A DNA stretch of 64,000 nt from Orobanche coerulescens (GCA_033398695.1 CM065802.1:146988096-147052095), one strand, 5' to 3'. Counted from the first letter of the stretch, positions 36,478-48,177 are shown. The notes: generated from the letters alone by a model not told the origin. A program made the numbers and translations.

Positions 36478-37243
36478 GAGACCATCCAATGGCCGTGACC
36501 TACCGAATTGTAGGTGTTGGGAAACCAACCACGAAGGTTCAAGCCCCAAACTTACCCATAATGAGATCATAAGTATGACCGTGACCTACTGAGTTGTAGG
36601 TGTTGGGAAACCAACCACGAAGGTTCAAGCCCCAAGCTTACCCATAATGAGATCACCCAGTGACCGTGACCTGCTGAATTGTAGGTGCTGGGAAACCAAC
36701 CGCGAAGGTTCAAGCCCCAGACTTACCCATAATGAGATCATAAGCATGACCGTGACCTACTGAGTTGTAGGTGTTAGGAAACCAACCGCGAAGGTTCAAG
36801 CCCCAAGCTTACCCATAATGAGATCACCCAGTGACCGTGACCTGCTGAATTGCACGTGCTGGGAAACCAACCGCGAAGGTTCAAGCCCTAGACTTACCCA
36901 TAATGAGATCATAAGCATGACCGTGACCTACTGAATTGCAGGTGCTGGGAAACCAACCACGAAGGTTCAAGCCCCAGACTTACCCATAATGAGATCATAA
37001 GCATGACCATGACCTACTGAGTTGTAGGTGTTGGGAAATCAACCGCGAAGGTTCAAGCCCCAATCTTACCCATAATGAGATCACCCAGTGACCGTGACCT
37101 GCTGAATTGCAGGTGCTGGGAAACCAACCGCGAAGGTTCAAGCCCCAGACTTACCCATAATGATATCATAAGCATGATCGTGACCTACTGAGTTTTAGGT
37201 GTTGGGAAACCAACCGCGAAGGTTCAAGCCCCAAGCTTACCCA
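36478..37243 (-). repeat. 86/85-bp tandem array with two-unit higher-order pattern
   Basis: Nine units, anchored on CGTGACC at 36494, 36580, 36665, 36751, 36836, 36922, 37008, 37093 and 37179. Most spacings alternate 86 and 85 bp. From the second unit on, one type has CTACTGAGTTGTAGGTGTTGG and the other CTGCTGAATTGCAGGTGCTG, giving a repeat dimer of about 171 bp, with one unit of mixed type at 36922. Confidence 0.9.
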
Positions 37244-37407
37244 ACGAGCACTAGCAGAGACTAGCCTCCAAAACACAATTAACCACAAACAGCAACGACT
37301 CAAAGATTACCGAATTCACAGAAATGATAGTGTGCTTCCTTGAGTCGGCCAACACGACGACAGTAACTCACAGATGGGAACTATCCTCGATAGTCCCAAT
37401 TCAATAC

Positions 37408-37890
37408 CTCGATTGCCTTAGAATGGCCAACCGATAACAATGATGCAGCGGATGATTTCATAACTCGATTTCCTTAGAACGGACAATCGATAACAATGAT
37501 ACAACGAATGATTGAGTACCTCGATTTCCTTAGAACGGCCAATCGATAATAATGATACAATGAATGATTGAGTACCTCGATTGCCTTAGAACGGCCAATC
37601 GGTAACAATGATACAATGAATGATTGAGTACCTCGATTGCCTTAGAACGACCAATCGATAACAATGATACACTGAATGATTGAACTCCTCGATTGCCTTA
37701 GAACGGCCAATCGATAACAATGATATAATGAATGATTGAGCACTTCGATTGCCTTAGAACAGCCAATCGATAACAATGATACACTGAATGATTGAACTCC
37801 TCGATTGCCTTAGAATGGCCAATCGATAACAATGATACAATGATACAATTGCCTTAGAACAGCCAATCGATAACAATGATACAATGAATG
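37408..37890 (-). repeat. 56-bp tandem array, about eight units
   Basis: Units start CTCGATTGCCTTAGAACGG and contain CAATCGATAACAATGATACA. Starts at 37408, 37464, 37520 and so on. The last units are shortened. Confidence 0.9.
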
Positions 37891-37932
37891 CCTCGACACC
37901 TTTAATCGGCTACCGACGACGAAGATGAGAAC

Positions 37933-38274
37933 TATAATACCCGAGATTTCTGATGTATATTTGAACCTTGTGATATTGTATTTGTTGCATTTTGATCTGA
38001 GTATTATTCTCCGTATTTCATGATCCGGTGTTGTTGAGCGCATGATTGCATGAATGTGTTTTAAGTGGTGATTTTTGCACATGTAGCGCACGCTATCGAC
38101 TTTGCGTAGCGTATGCTAAATTGGGTTCGTAGCGCACGCTATGTATGAACCTTAGCGCACGCTACACATAGTCAACATGATTAAGACAGGGTGGTAGGTG
38201 AGATCAGCCGCGGATCTTGGTCAGATCATGTCGGGATGAACCTGGATGGCTTTCGGGAAAAGCCGAGTCAACGC
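37933..38274 (+). mobile_element. LTR A', first segment (cut by element B)
   Basis: It starts TATAATACCCGAG and matches the first 340 bp of LTR A at 42099, with more divergence than between the two LTRs of A. It contains TAGCGCACGCTA-type sites from 38087. The insertion of B at 38275 falls inside this site-rich region. It continues at 58885. Confidence 0.85.
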
Positions 38275-41158
38275 TGTAATATCCGACTGTAATTTTTCGT
38301 TTTTACCTGTCATTATATTATTCGGATAATCTGATTATCATGAATCGTTTCATTTAGTATTATGTTGAGGTATTATAGATTTGAATTTCATATCATTGTT
38401 ATTTCATTTCATATGTGATGATTCGATGTTAATTAGAGAGTTGCATTTTCGAATTTTTCTGTTGATGTAGTGTACGCTACATAGTATGATTAACGTACGC
38501 TAATCCTGTGCCTTAGCGTGCGTAATGTTTCCTCTGTTGCGTACGCTAAGAGGGAATCTGGCATCAGTTGACTTCAGCACGTGAACTCCTTAGCCGTTGG
38601 CATGCATGTGAGTAAGGTCTGAGCTGTCATGTCGGCTAGAGTCAACTTTTATTAGCGTGCGTAACCCCTTTTTCATTAGCGTGCGCTAACGACCTGCGAA
38701 TTCAAGACAGTAGCCACTGTAAGCCGCTTACATACGTAATATTAACCAGTTAGCGCACGTAAGTGTGTTAGCGTACGCTAAAGCTTCCCGTTAGTGTGCG
38801 CTAAGTCTGTACAGTCTATTTATAGGACCAGCCTGTTTTTCATTTCTTCACAACTCCAAACCGATTCTCTCTCCATGTATCATCCCTATGCACTCCCAAA
38901 CCGATATCAACCTCCCCCAACTTGCTTCTAAGCCTTAAATCTTGGAGTGGAGCTCATTTCCTTGGAGACTAGGAGGTGTTCTTGAGCTTCGAGTATATTT
39001 TCTCATAGCTTTGAGGTTGTTCTTCATTTCTGGAGGTAGGTGTACTTTCCTCTCTGTATTATTTTCATATGTTCACGTTAATAACGAATTATACTTCACC
39101 TAGAGTAGATTAATCAAGTAAAACATAGTTTTAATCCAACCTTTTTAACACTTTTGATGAATATGATAAATGAGGGTTTGAGATGGATGTGTTCTTGATG
39201 ATATAGTGATTCTAACCACGTTGTAACTATCATGCTCATCTTGTTAGACAAATTTAGCTCAGTAGAATACCCTTGAATCAGTTAACTTCACCGTAGTTGG
39301 ATTTAACTAATAGAGTTGTTATCATAAAGTGATTAAACACCATTTTAAGTTTTCACTTACCTTTGGAAGAACTTGGCCATGTTAGAAGTAGAAGGATGTC
39401 TTCTTACTCAGATTTCTTAAGAATCATATTCTCCTTATGTTTAGCTCAGCAAGATTTTAAATGGTTAAGGATATTTGTGAAACCAACACAACAACTTTTC
39501 ATTAATCTAATGTGTTGAGAACTTAGTTTGTTTTGATCATCATACTAGATAGATGGTGAATTCATCATGATGTTAATGGATCTTCCAGCCTTGTAAAGAA
39601 AGATTTTGATAACCTTCATGGATATGGTGTAATCTCATAACTAATAACCTTGTTGTAAGCTTAATATTCAATTTAGATGAGAGGAGAATGATCATAAATG
39701 TGCAGATTTTGTTCTTTCAACATTTTAATGTTTTGGAAAGTTTAATCATCATAAGATGATCTTAACATCATAATTGGTTATTCAACATACCCTTGATAGA
39801 ACTCTTGTTTATGATGAACCATGTGAACATTCGGTAAAAGTATTGTAAACCGATTTTTATGGTTGTAATGATGTTAAAAGAACTCCTGACATAAGGCTTC
39901 GATAATTGGAAATAGCAAACTATTCTAAAGGATTGTAGGACGACGTCTTACTAATCCTATATTGATAATTATACGAATATGTTATTGAGTAAAATGATCT
40001 CGTTTAAGGTTGATTGTTCGAGTAAACAATATTAGTCAAGGACCATTCGTTCGTTCCGATAAGAAGAGGACTATTCTCGTCTCTGTATTGAGGCAAGTTA
40101 TCTTGCTTGGTTATAATGATGATTAGATTCTTATGGTGGTTATATATTTCATATGTATGAATTGTTCATGTAATGTTTGTCGTTATTTGACATTATCCTT
40201 GACGTTATTCCGTTTTCTTCATGGGGTTGCATTCCCAAGTACGTCGCTTTGAATCGTTGATCTCGTTGGTCTTATTTTCACTTCGGTGAGTTTTTCTTGA
40301 TCCTTAATCGGATATGTGATTTATTGAATTCGTTGTCATGTTGCATCGTGACATATCCGGAATCATATCTGTGTTCCGATTGGTCATTGTGTAGGATTTT
40401 TAGCCAGGCACATATATAGTCATGCGTGGATATTATTCCGCATTGGACTGTGCACACGATACGTAGTTTCGTGAGGCTAATTAGGTACATTGTCCCACGT
40501 ATATTCTGGATTCCGTATACGGGGCGGACATGTACACGGACACATTTCCGGATCGGGCGTACTGTGATGTCCATCTTGAGCCATATTGTTAATCATCCAT
40601 AGTATTGGATGTGCTCAACGGTTTGTGACTGATTGTTTCATACGCCCGAGGGGTATGATTAATAGTCGGAATGATTTCCTTGAGATCTATATACGTGAAT
40701 TGTATAATGTCGGAAGAATTAATTATCATGTATATCTAACCCTGTGTTTTGGGCGAAATACTTGTATTGTATTTTAGGTCGAGGCAAAGGCAAGGCACGG
40801 GAAGAGCATGTTGACGGCGAAGGGTTCGAAGGATACTAGTTCGGGGGCCCCACATCATTTGTTGTCCAGTTATGTTAAACCGTGTTATGTTATTTTATTT
40901 TCTGCTTTATTTAAATTACTATCTGGTTGTATTGACATTTGAAGTATTTTCCATCTCCATATGGTTTATACTTGTTTTTCGGATCCTGTGTATTATAAGG
41001 CCGTTGGCCATATTTTTGATAAACTCCTAATCGGAGTAATGACTATTCATTGTAGTTCGGTATCACAAATAATATTTATTTAATCTGTTTTGGATATCGC
41101 CTGGTGGGTCCCAGTGTGGGGTCCACGGCACTGTAATAGCCGTCTTTGGGGTGTTACA
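38275..41158 (+). repeat. Element B left LTR (2884 bp)
   Basis: Ends TGTAATATCCGACTG and GGGGTGTTACA. A palindrome array lies at 38470-38806 and a TATA box CTATTTATAGG at about 38817-38827. It is very similar to 56003-58884, with a few substitutions and small indels. Confidence 0.95.
38470..38806 (+). promoter_or_regulatory. TTAGCGTACGCTAA-type palindrome array and promoter (element B left LTR)
   Basis: About ten near-palindromes such as TTAACGTACGCTAA, TTAGCGTGCGCTAA and TTAGCGTACGCTAA. They lie directly before the TATA box at 38817. The same array is at 56196-56532 in the right LTR. Confidence 0.75.
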
Positions 41159-41163
41159 GAAGA

Positions 41164-41175
41164 TGGTATCAGAGA
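41164..41175 (+). other. Element B primer binding site
   Basis: TGGTATCAGAGA, one mismatch from the initiator-Met primer site, five bases after the LTR end. Confidence 0.8.
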
Positions 41176-41580
41176 GTTGTTTCCTTTTTATGAGTCATTG
41201 TGAAATGAACTAGTATCAAGAGACCTTCGTGTCACGTGTGACCTGTGCAAGTGCCTGACCCTACGAGCCAAATACGGTATGTACTTTATGAGCCATGATT
41301 TAATTACTGGCATAATATTGATATCAGTATGGGTCTCCTTGTTGATCATGTTATTTCGAGGAATTGTGACAGGATTTATCTGATTGATAATCCGAGTAAA
41401 TGCTGAATTGATTATATGATTGAAATTGTTCGACTTGACGCCGATATAATATTCGGTGCGACATTCGTGGTATCGATAACCCTTTCCTTGAATATGTGAT
41501 TCCTTGTTACTATTAACTTAGCATGAATTTTAGTATCTTGAACTATACTTATGGTTATCATTATGATTGATTCTTTCAGT

Positions 41581-42098
41581 ATGGAAAGAAACCTGAGAGG
41601 TCGTGGCAGAGGGGGACGAGGCCGCGGAAGGGGCCGAATCCCGATACCTCGAGCCAACAGATGCGCGAATACGGATCAGAGTTCCGCAGACAGTGGTTCA
41701 CCTTCTAGGGAACAATCGCACCACAGTGGGCGCGGGGATGCGCGTGTCGATCCTTACGTCGTGATGCAGGGCATGATGACACAAATGACCCAGATAGGTC
41801 AACTAATGGAAGCTATGCAGAGGGCCGCTACTGGCCAGCAACAGGGGCCTCATCCTCCTCCTGTGATTGGCGGACCCGTGAGTCGGATTATCAGTGACAT
41901 CTCTCGCCAGCGACCACCGACCTTTGAACGCTCCTCTGAGCCTGCTGACATTGTGCATTGGATCGAGCATTTTGAGAAATTTTTCCAGATGGTGCGTATT
42001 ATCTTAGCAAAGGCGCTCACACCTGGTGGCTTTCAGTAAGGCCAGCTGATGGTGTTTACACTTGGGAGGAATTTAAAAACCTCATGCTAGACCGTTAC
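41581..42098 (+). pseudogene. Element B Gag, N-terminal part, cut by element A
   Basis: It starts [19 protein letters not shown], an Arg-Gly tract like those of R1 and A, then a Gln/Met-rich stretch and the start of the Gag core (PPTFERSSEPADIVHWIEHF). A one-base indel near 42015 shifts the frame and gives a TAA at 42037-42039. The shifted frame carries the expected continuation up to the GTTAC target duplication of A (42094-42098). The rest of gag is at 51828. Confidence 0.85.
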
Positions 42099-42245
42099 TG
42101 TAATACCCGAGATTTCTGATATGTAATTGAACCTTGTGATATTGTACTGTTGCATTTTGATCTGATTATTCTCCGTATTTCATGATCCGGTGTTGTTTAG
42201 TGCATGATCTCATGAATGTGATCTAAATTGTGATTCTGCACATGT

Positions 42246-42541
42246 AGCGCACGCTATCGACTATATGTAGCGTACGCTAATTTGGATTCGTAGCGCACGC
42301 TATGTATGAACCTTAGCGCGCGCTACACGTAGTCAGCATGATTGAGACAGGGCGGTAGGTGAGATCGGCTACGGATCTCGGTCGGATTATGTGGGGATGA
42401 ACCTGGATGGCTTTCGGGAAAAAGCCAAGTCAACGCGGTAGCGCACGCTACTGATATGAGGATAGCGCACGCTAAATGCTGAGTACAGTGAAGTCAGTAA
42501 GTCGTTAGCGCACGCTATGAATATGGACTAGCGCGCGCTAA
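42246..42541 (+). promoter_or_regulatory. TAGCGCACGCTA palindrome array upstream of TATA (element A)
   Basis: Eight copies of TAGCGCACGCTA or TAGCGCGCGCTA with small changes. The last lies about 10 bp before the TATA box at 42552. It is repeated in the right LTR at 49556-49855 with TATA at 49865. Confidence 0.8.
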
Positions 42542-43257
42542 TAACCACTTTCTATAAATAGGACATCATCCTTTTCCGTATTTTCAGTCTTTTCATTTCC
42601 CTCATCCGAATCATTGGACTTAGAGAGTCACTCTCTTCATCCTAAACCCTTCATATCAGCATCCTAGCCCGAGTTGAAGATTGTAGATCATTGGAGATTG
42701 GTGTTCAAGCCTTCGGCATTGGATTGCTTCGAGTTCCTCCTTGTTCTTCACTACTTTGAGGTAGGTGATTCTTCACCAATATTAAGTACTATTATGAAGG
42801 ACGTTTCGATCATGATTTGGGACTATCTAGTCAGTTAAATACGTATGTGGTCGAACATCATGTGTTAGAAGGATATTTTCGATGTTTCGGTACTTATTCA
42901 TCGTATAATCCTTTGAACCTTTTTAGTGTATGGGCTCCTAAGCATATTCATGTATCTTCAAAACCGATTATGACCAGTATATGGAGATTACCAAGTTCTT
43001 ATGTCTTTACATAAAGGAATCATACGTTTTGGGACATGAAATGGATTGACTTAGGATATTTCTTGAAGATCAAAGATGAATTATGGTGTTGTGATGATTA
43101 TACGTATCCTTGTATCTCATAGTCATTTAATACGTAAAGATCTTTCACAAACCGTATGAGCATGATATGCACGGAGATGGCATGAATTAACACTTAAGAT
43201 TTCATGAGTTTCATCACCTTTAGCTCAAGTTTTCTGCCCAGTAGTAAACTGCCATGC

Positions 43258-43475
43258 ATAGTTAGCGCACGCTAAGATAGGCATATTAACGTGCGCTATC
43301 GGGAATGAATAACGTGCGCTACGTTTGGTACGTAACGTACGTTATGTCATCAGGCAGGACAGTCGGCTGATCAGAGAGGACTGTCAGTACACAGCTAGCG
43401 TACGCTAGACTTGATTATTTGCGTACGTTAACGGGCAGGCTTAGCGCACGTTACGTAGAGTACGTAGCGCACGCT
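43258..43475 (+). promoter_or_regulatory. Second palindrome array, downstream of the TATA box (element A)
   Basis: Eight further sites (TAGCGCACGCTAAG, AACGTGCGCTA, AACGTACGTTA, TAGCGTACGCTAG and others) about 700 bp downstream of the TATA box. They are probably in the transcribed part of the LTR. They are conserved in the right LTR (50575-50795) and in A' (59725-59945). Confidence 0.75.
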
Positions 43476-43865
43476 AAGTAGTCCAGGCAGAATTCATTTT
43501 TAGAGCTTGCGGCCGTAAACCGGATTGTTAGACATTCGTACGACTTGAGAGGAATTCTTTATTATTTCTTAGGTCCGAGCCTTGCATAGGGGACGATCGA
43601 GGGGCGGTGGCATACGGACGCGTGTCATTTGTTGGAGTATTTCATTCTTGCCATTTTCGAGGCAAGTATCATATGTTAAGTTTGATTTATATTGGAACTT
43701 TGATCATGCATATGGTTTTCTCCATGTTGTCGAATATGAGATTTATTTCTTTAATTTCTCGTGGTATTCGTTGTTAATTGTTCGTATTGTATGAACATAC
43801 TGAAATGCATATATGTATGCATAATTGATTGGTTTATGGTATAAATGATCCGAGGGGGTCATGAG

Positions 43866-44036
43866 GATCTATGCTGAGGGCGCTGGATCGAATGTCCACC
43901 AAGCGTTGGTCCGACGAGATCATCATGGGGATCTATGCTGAGGGCGCTGGATCGTTGGACGGGTTTTCCACCATGCGTTGGTCCGACGGGATCATCACGG
44001 GGATCTATACCAAGGGCGCTGGATCACTGGATTACC
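43866..44036 (+). repeat. Element A LTR minisatellite, three units
   Basis: Units begin GATCTATGCTGAGGGCGCTG at 43866 and 43930 and GATCTATACCAAGGG at 44002. Each of the first two ends TTGGTCCGACG(A/G)GATCATCA. Also present at about 51179-51350. Confidence 0.9.
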
Positions 44037-44515
44037 CTGTATTGTGTTGATGGAATCGTGAGGATTCACATCGTTAGATTCTGATGACGGAAGTCCATTT
44101 TTGCATGTTTTATGATGCACTGATCATTTATGTATTATGATACTTGTAATAGCATTTTTTTGCTAACCCCTTTGGGGTTGGACATTGTTTTGATATTCAG
44201 GTAGCCGAGGAGCGGGGAAGCAACCACAGTACCGACACGACGATGAAATGGCTCAGTGATGTGGTTGATGTTTATTGTTGTTGAGATTTGTCTTCTTGGT
44301 TCACTTTAGTACTCGAGTACGTATGTTTTAATAATGTCATTTTCGATATGGTTGTATAAGTTAACTCATTGGATCAGTTGAACCAGTTCTGTATTTCGAA
44401 CTTCAGTTGTACGGTTGGATTATATTTACATCTCTTTTAATTAGCCTTGTAAATCCTTACTTAAAGGGTTTACGGCGCTGTAATTACTCTGAATATCTCG
44501 GGGTGTTACAGAATA

Positions 44516-44527
44516 TGGTATCAGAGC
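44516..44527 (+). other. Element A primer binding site
   Basis: TGGTATCAGAGC, five bases after the LTR end, complementary to initiator-Met tRNA. Confidence 0.9.
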
Positions 44528-44751
44528 TAAGATTCATGGATATCTTGGCAGTCGGGTTAGTTGGGTCTGTTTACATTATTTGATTATTGGGCATTTGTAA
44601 AATCCCTGCTGAGCCAGCATCGTTGTGTGGACCGTGGTTGTAAGTCTCCTAATCTCAAATACTACCGTTTTATTTAATTCATGTTTTGTGAACATTGATG
44701 GACTTTCTTTTAGAAAGTTTGCCCTGGATATTGAGTATTTGTGTTTACAGT

Positions 44752-45786
44752 ATGTTGAGGGGAGGTCGTGGACGCGGACGTGGTCGTGGATGCGGACGTG
44801 GAAATATGAGACAGGAGGATTCGGCGTCTACCCCAGAGATATCTGCTAGTCGAACCGATTCCCATTCTGGAGGACAGCAGGGATCAGCAAATAATAATGC
44901 AGATCCCAATGTGCCGGGAGTGCTTCAGCAGGAGGTTGCTCAGATAAACCAGTTTGCTCAAGTTGTTGATCGCATGCATACGGCGATGGGACAGCAGCAT
45001 AACGTGGATAATCGGAGAGACAAATGGCTAACTGAGGTGGTCAAATTGTACCCTCCGAAATTTGACTGCTCTGCTGAGACGCTTTCTTGGGATCACTGGC
45101 TGAAGGAGTTAGAGAAGATTTTTGTGGGGATTAACTGTCCCAACGACAGAAAGGTTCCGGTCGACCAGTATCTTCTGACGGGGGAGGCTTTCGACTGGTG
45201 GGAGGCCATTCGACTTGAGGAGCATAATGTTGACTGGACGGAGTTCAAATTAATGATGGAAGCGCAGTATTGTCCTCGCTCAGTTAGAGAGGCCCGAGTC
45301 CGGGAATTTTTCTCACCACAAAATTCAGAAGCATCTATGACATACGTGATTAAGACTTTTAATCACCAGTTGACTTATGTGCGCCAATTGGTCAGGACCG
45401 AGGCAGAGAGGATTTTTCATTTTGACATGCGAATGAAGCCGAAAATTCAGCAGTATATGTCCGGATTTGAATGTACCACCTTGCGACAGTATCAGGACAA
45501 AGCACTGGCCTATGATATGAAAGAGGCGGCAGTAGAAAAGTCAATAGAAGCAAAGAAACAGAAGGTGTCTGGCAAATTCACGGAGAATAAGAGTAGTGGG
45601 CCTCGCAGGGGCCAGTCCTCCTTTTATTCATCCAGGAGGCCTCCGCATCCTTCTCGAGGTGGAAAGAAGTTCCGGGCAGCACCAACCATTTCAGACGCAG
45701 GGAAGAAATGTTATAACTATGGCAAAGCGGGGCATGTTCGACGTGACTGTTTCGCGCCTGCTGTGACCTATTTCGAGTGTGGATAA
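44752..45786 (+). pseudogene. Element A Gag
   Basis: The ATG at 44752 was chosen because [13 protein letters not shown] matches the Arg-Gly start of the other Gags. The open frame extends further upstream without homology. The Gag core is at about residues 80-220 (YLLTGEAFDWWEAI). Both zinc knuckles are damaged: CYNYGKAGHVRRDC has Tyr for the second Cys, and the next begins YFECG with its first Cys lost. It then meets TAA at 45784-45786 inside the knuckle. The frame continues beyond the stop. Confidence 0.9.
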
Positions 45787-47358
45787 GAAGGGCATCGCGC
45801 AACATTTTGTGGAAATGCAACTCGATCTTTTCGTACTCGCACTCCTGTACCGGTTCCGAAGGACACTAGTGTAAACCAGACGCAGCAAAGAGGTTTCCAG
45901 CAGCAGAATGTTGGGAAAAGAGAGGCATCCAGCGCTGGGTCCGTTCCCCCGCGTATTTACGAGATGAAGAAGTCAGACGATCAGAACACAGCTATTGCAT
46001 CAGGTACGATTCAGATCCTTTTGCAACCAGTTAGTGTCTTATTCGATTCAGGAGCTACGCATTCTTTTATATCTTTGAACTGTGTAAATCGTTTGAAAAT
46101 CTCGTGCTTGTATGATTGTGAACCTTATGTTGTGGGATTACCGAGCGGAGAGAAAATTGTGGGAACCCTAGAAGCTAGAGAGTTTCCAGTGTCTATAGGA
46201 GGGAGAGATTGGCCATAAAATCTTATTGTAGTTGACATACATGGTGACGACTTAATTCTCGGAGACGATTGGCTCAACCGTTATGGAGCTATTCTGAATT
46301 ACCTAAAGAGAGTCATTTCTATCGTTGCTGATGACGGATCTGAACACTTATTCCGAGGATGGAGACCGGGAAGCTCGGGAAAATTGATCAAAGCAATGAA
46401 AGCAGTGAAATTACTGAAGCAAGGATGTCATGGACTTTGGTGCTATGCCATGAGGAAAGAGGAAGGAGTAGATCTCTCATCTATTCCAGTTGTAAATGAA
46501 TTCTCAGATGTATTTCCTGACGAACTACCTGGGTTACCTCTGCAGAGAGAAGTGGAGTTCACTATCGAATTAGAGCCTGGAGCCGCTCCTATTTCCAGAG
46601 CACCATACCGCATGGCGCCAACCGAGATGTATGAACTAAAGAAGCAATTGGAGGAATTATTACAGAAGGGTTATATTCAACCTAGCGTTTCTCCTTGGAG
46701 AGCGCCCGTTCTCTTTGTCCGGAAGAAAGATGGATCCCTCCGATTATGTATTGATTATAGGGAGCTCAACAAAGTGACAATCAAGAATAAGTATCCTATA
46801 CCTCGGATCGACGACTTGTTTGATCAACTGCAAGGGGCAAGGGTATTCTCGAAGATTGACTTGCGATCAGGATACCATCAGTTGAGAATTAAGGAATCGG
46901 ATATACCAAAGTCTGCTTTCAGATCCCGGTATGGGCATTATGAATTTGTAGTGATGCCATTTGGACTTACCAATGCTCCTGCGGTATTCATGCAATTGAT
47001 GAATCGGGTATTCTTAGAATACTTGGATAAATTTGTGGTCGTTTTCATCGATGACATCTTGATATATTCGAAAGACACAGAGGAGCATGCCGAGCATTTG
47101 CGTGTGGTTTTGAGCACCTTGAGGAAGGAAAAGTTGTATGCAAAGCTTTCCAAATGCGAGTTCTGGATTAGGGAAGTAACTTTCCTTGGGCACGTGATAT
47201 CAGCTGACGGAGTTCAGGTGGACCCGAAGAAAGTCGAAGCAATCTTGGAATGGGAATCTCCTAATAACGTGAAAGAAGTCCGGAGTTTCTTGGGACTTGC
47301 TGGATATTATCGCCGTTTTGTAGAGGGATTTTCCAAAATTGCTCGTCCGCTCACTTAG
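45787..47358 (+). pseudogene. Element A protease and reverse transcriptase
   Basis: Same frame as gag. The protease site FDSGATHSF is intact (about 46044-46070). A TAA at 46216-46218 follows GGRDWP. The RT is full length with [35 protein letters not shown] and MPFGLTNAP, and its active site FIDDILIYS is intact (near 47046). The frame ends at TAG 47356-47358, where related elements continue with a coding triplet, and RNase H follows in the same frame. Confidence 0.9.
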
Positions 47359-48177
47359 CTATTACAGAAAACTCAAAAGTTCACGTGGAATGAGAAATGC
47401 CAGGCTGGTTTTGACGAACTTAAGAGGAGATTGACGACATCACCTATATTAGCGTTACCAGATGGAACTGATGGATTCATGGTATACAACGACGCTTCAA
47501 ATCAGGGTCTGGGATGTGTGTTGATGCAAAAGGATAAGGTGATTGCCTATGCTTCTCGGCAGTTGAAACCGTACGAGATTAATTACTCGACTCATGATCT
47601 GCAGCTAGCAGCTGTGGTCTTCGCCTTGAAAATTTGGCGACATTATTTGTACGGCACTCATTGTCAGATCTTTACAGATCATAAAAGTCTCAAGTACATT
47701 TTCAGTCAGAAAGAATTAAACATGAGGCAGAGAAGGTGGCTGCAATTGATCAAGGATTATGACTTGGAAATTCTCTATCATCCGGGTAAAGCAAACGTAG
47801 TAGCCGATGCATTGAGCCGTAAACCTATTTCTCTTCGAGTGTTGGAAGCACTTACATCCCAAACCAGCATTCAACGGGAACTGATCCGCGAAGGGATTGA
47901 AGTATGGTCACCAGAAATCTAAGGGCATCTATATGTGATGGAACTGACTTCATCACTAGTCGAGGAAATCAAATCTAAGCAGTTGAACGATTCTCTGATC
48001 CTTCGGTTATGTGACGAAGTAAATAAAGGATTTGTGATACAAGATGATGGGGTCCTGAGATTTCAGAGTCGACTTTGCATTCCCGATGCTGATGATTTGA
48101 GATGGACAATTCTGAAGGAAGCTCACAGCGCGCCTTATTCTATTCACCGAGGCGTGATAAGATGTATAAGGATCTAA
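47359..48177 (+). pseudogene. Element A RNase H and start of integrase zinc domain
   Basis: The RNase H residues are visible: Asp in [10 protein letters not shown], Glu replaced by Gln in [14 protein letters not shown] where R1 has LELAAVV, Asp in [11 protein letters not shown] and Asp in [13 protein letters not shown] lies at 47920-47922. The integrase zinc domain begins (HSAPYSIH) and a one-base indel near 48155 shifts the frame, ending at 48177. The catalytic Glu-to-Gln reading is made by comparison with R1 and B only. Confidence 0.85.

Larger units (their letters stand above)
35657..37932 (-). mobile_element. Element D: LTR 3' part in minus orientation
   Basis: It starts TGTAACACCCCC and shows, on the minus strand, the common LTR 3' end (GTCCACGGCACTGTAATA then GGGGGTGTTACA). 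It was inserted 62 bp into the internal region of element C, after GTGGT. It carries two tandem arrays (36478-37243 and 37408-37890) and is cut at 37933 by LTR A'. No coding sequence is seen. Its continuation is beyond the window. Confidence 0.75.
42099..44510 (+). repeat. Element A left LTR
   Basis: Ends TGTAATACCCGAG and CTCGGGGTGTTACA. In order it has palindrome array 1 (42246-42541), TATA box CTATAAATAGG (from 42552), palindrome array 2 (43258-43475), a minisatellite (43866-44036) and a GCTAACCCCTTTGGGG inverted repeat near 44161. Confidence 0.95.

Noticed and set aside
40278..40574. 98-codon minus-strand ORF repeated at 58003-58299
   Set aside because: Present in both LTRs of B by duplication. 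Antisense, no recognised motif, and differences between copies do not look selected.
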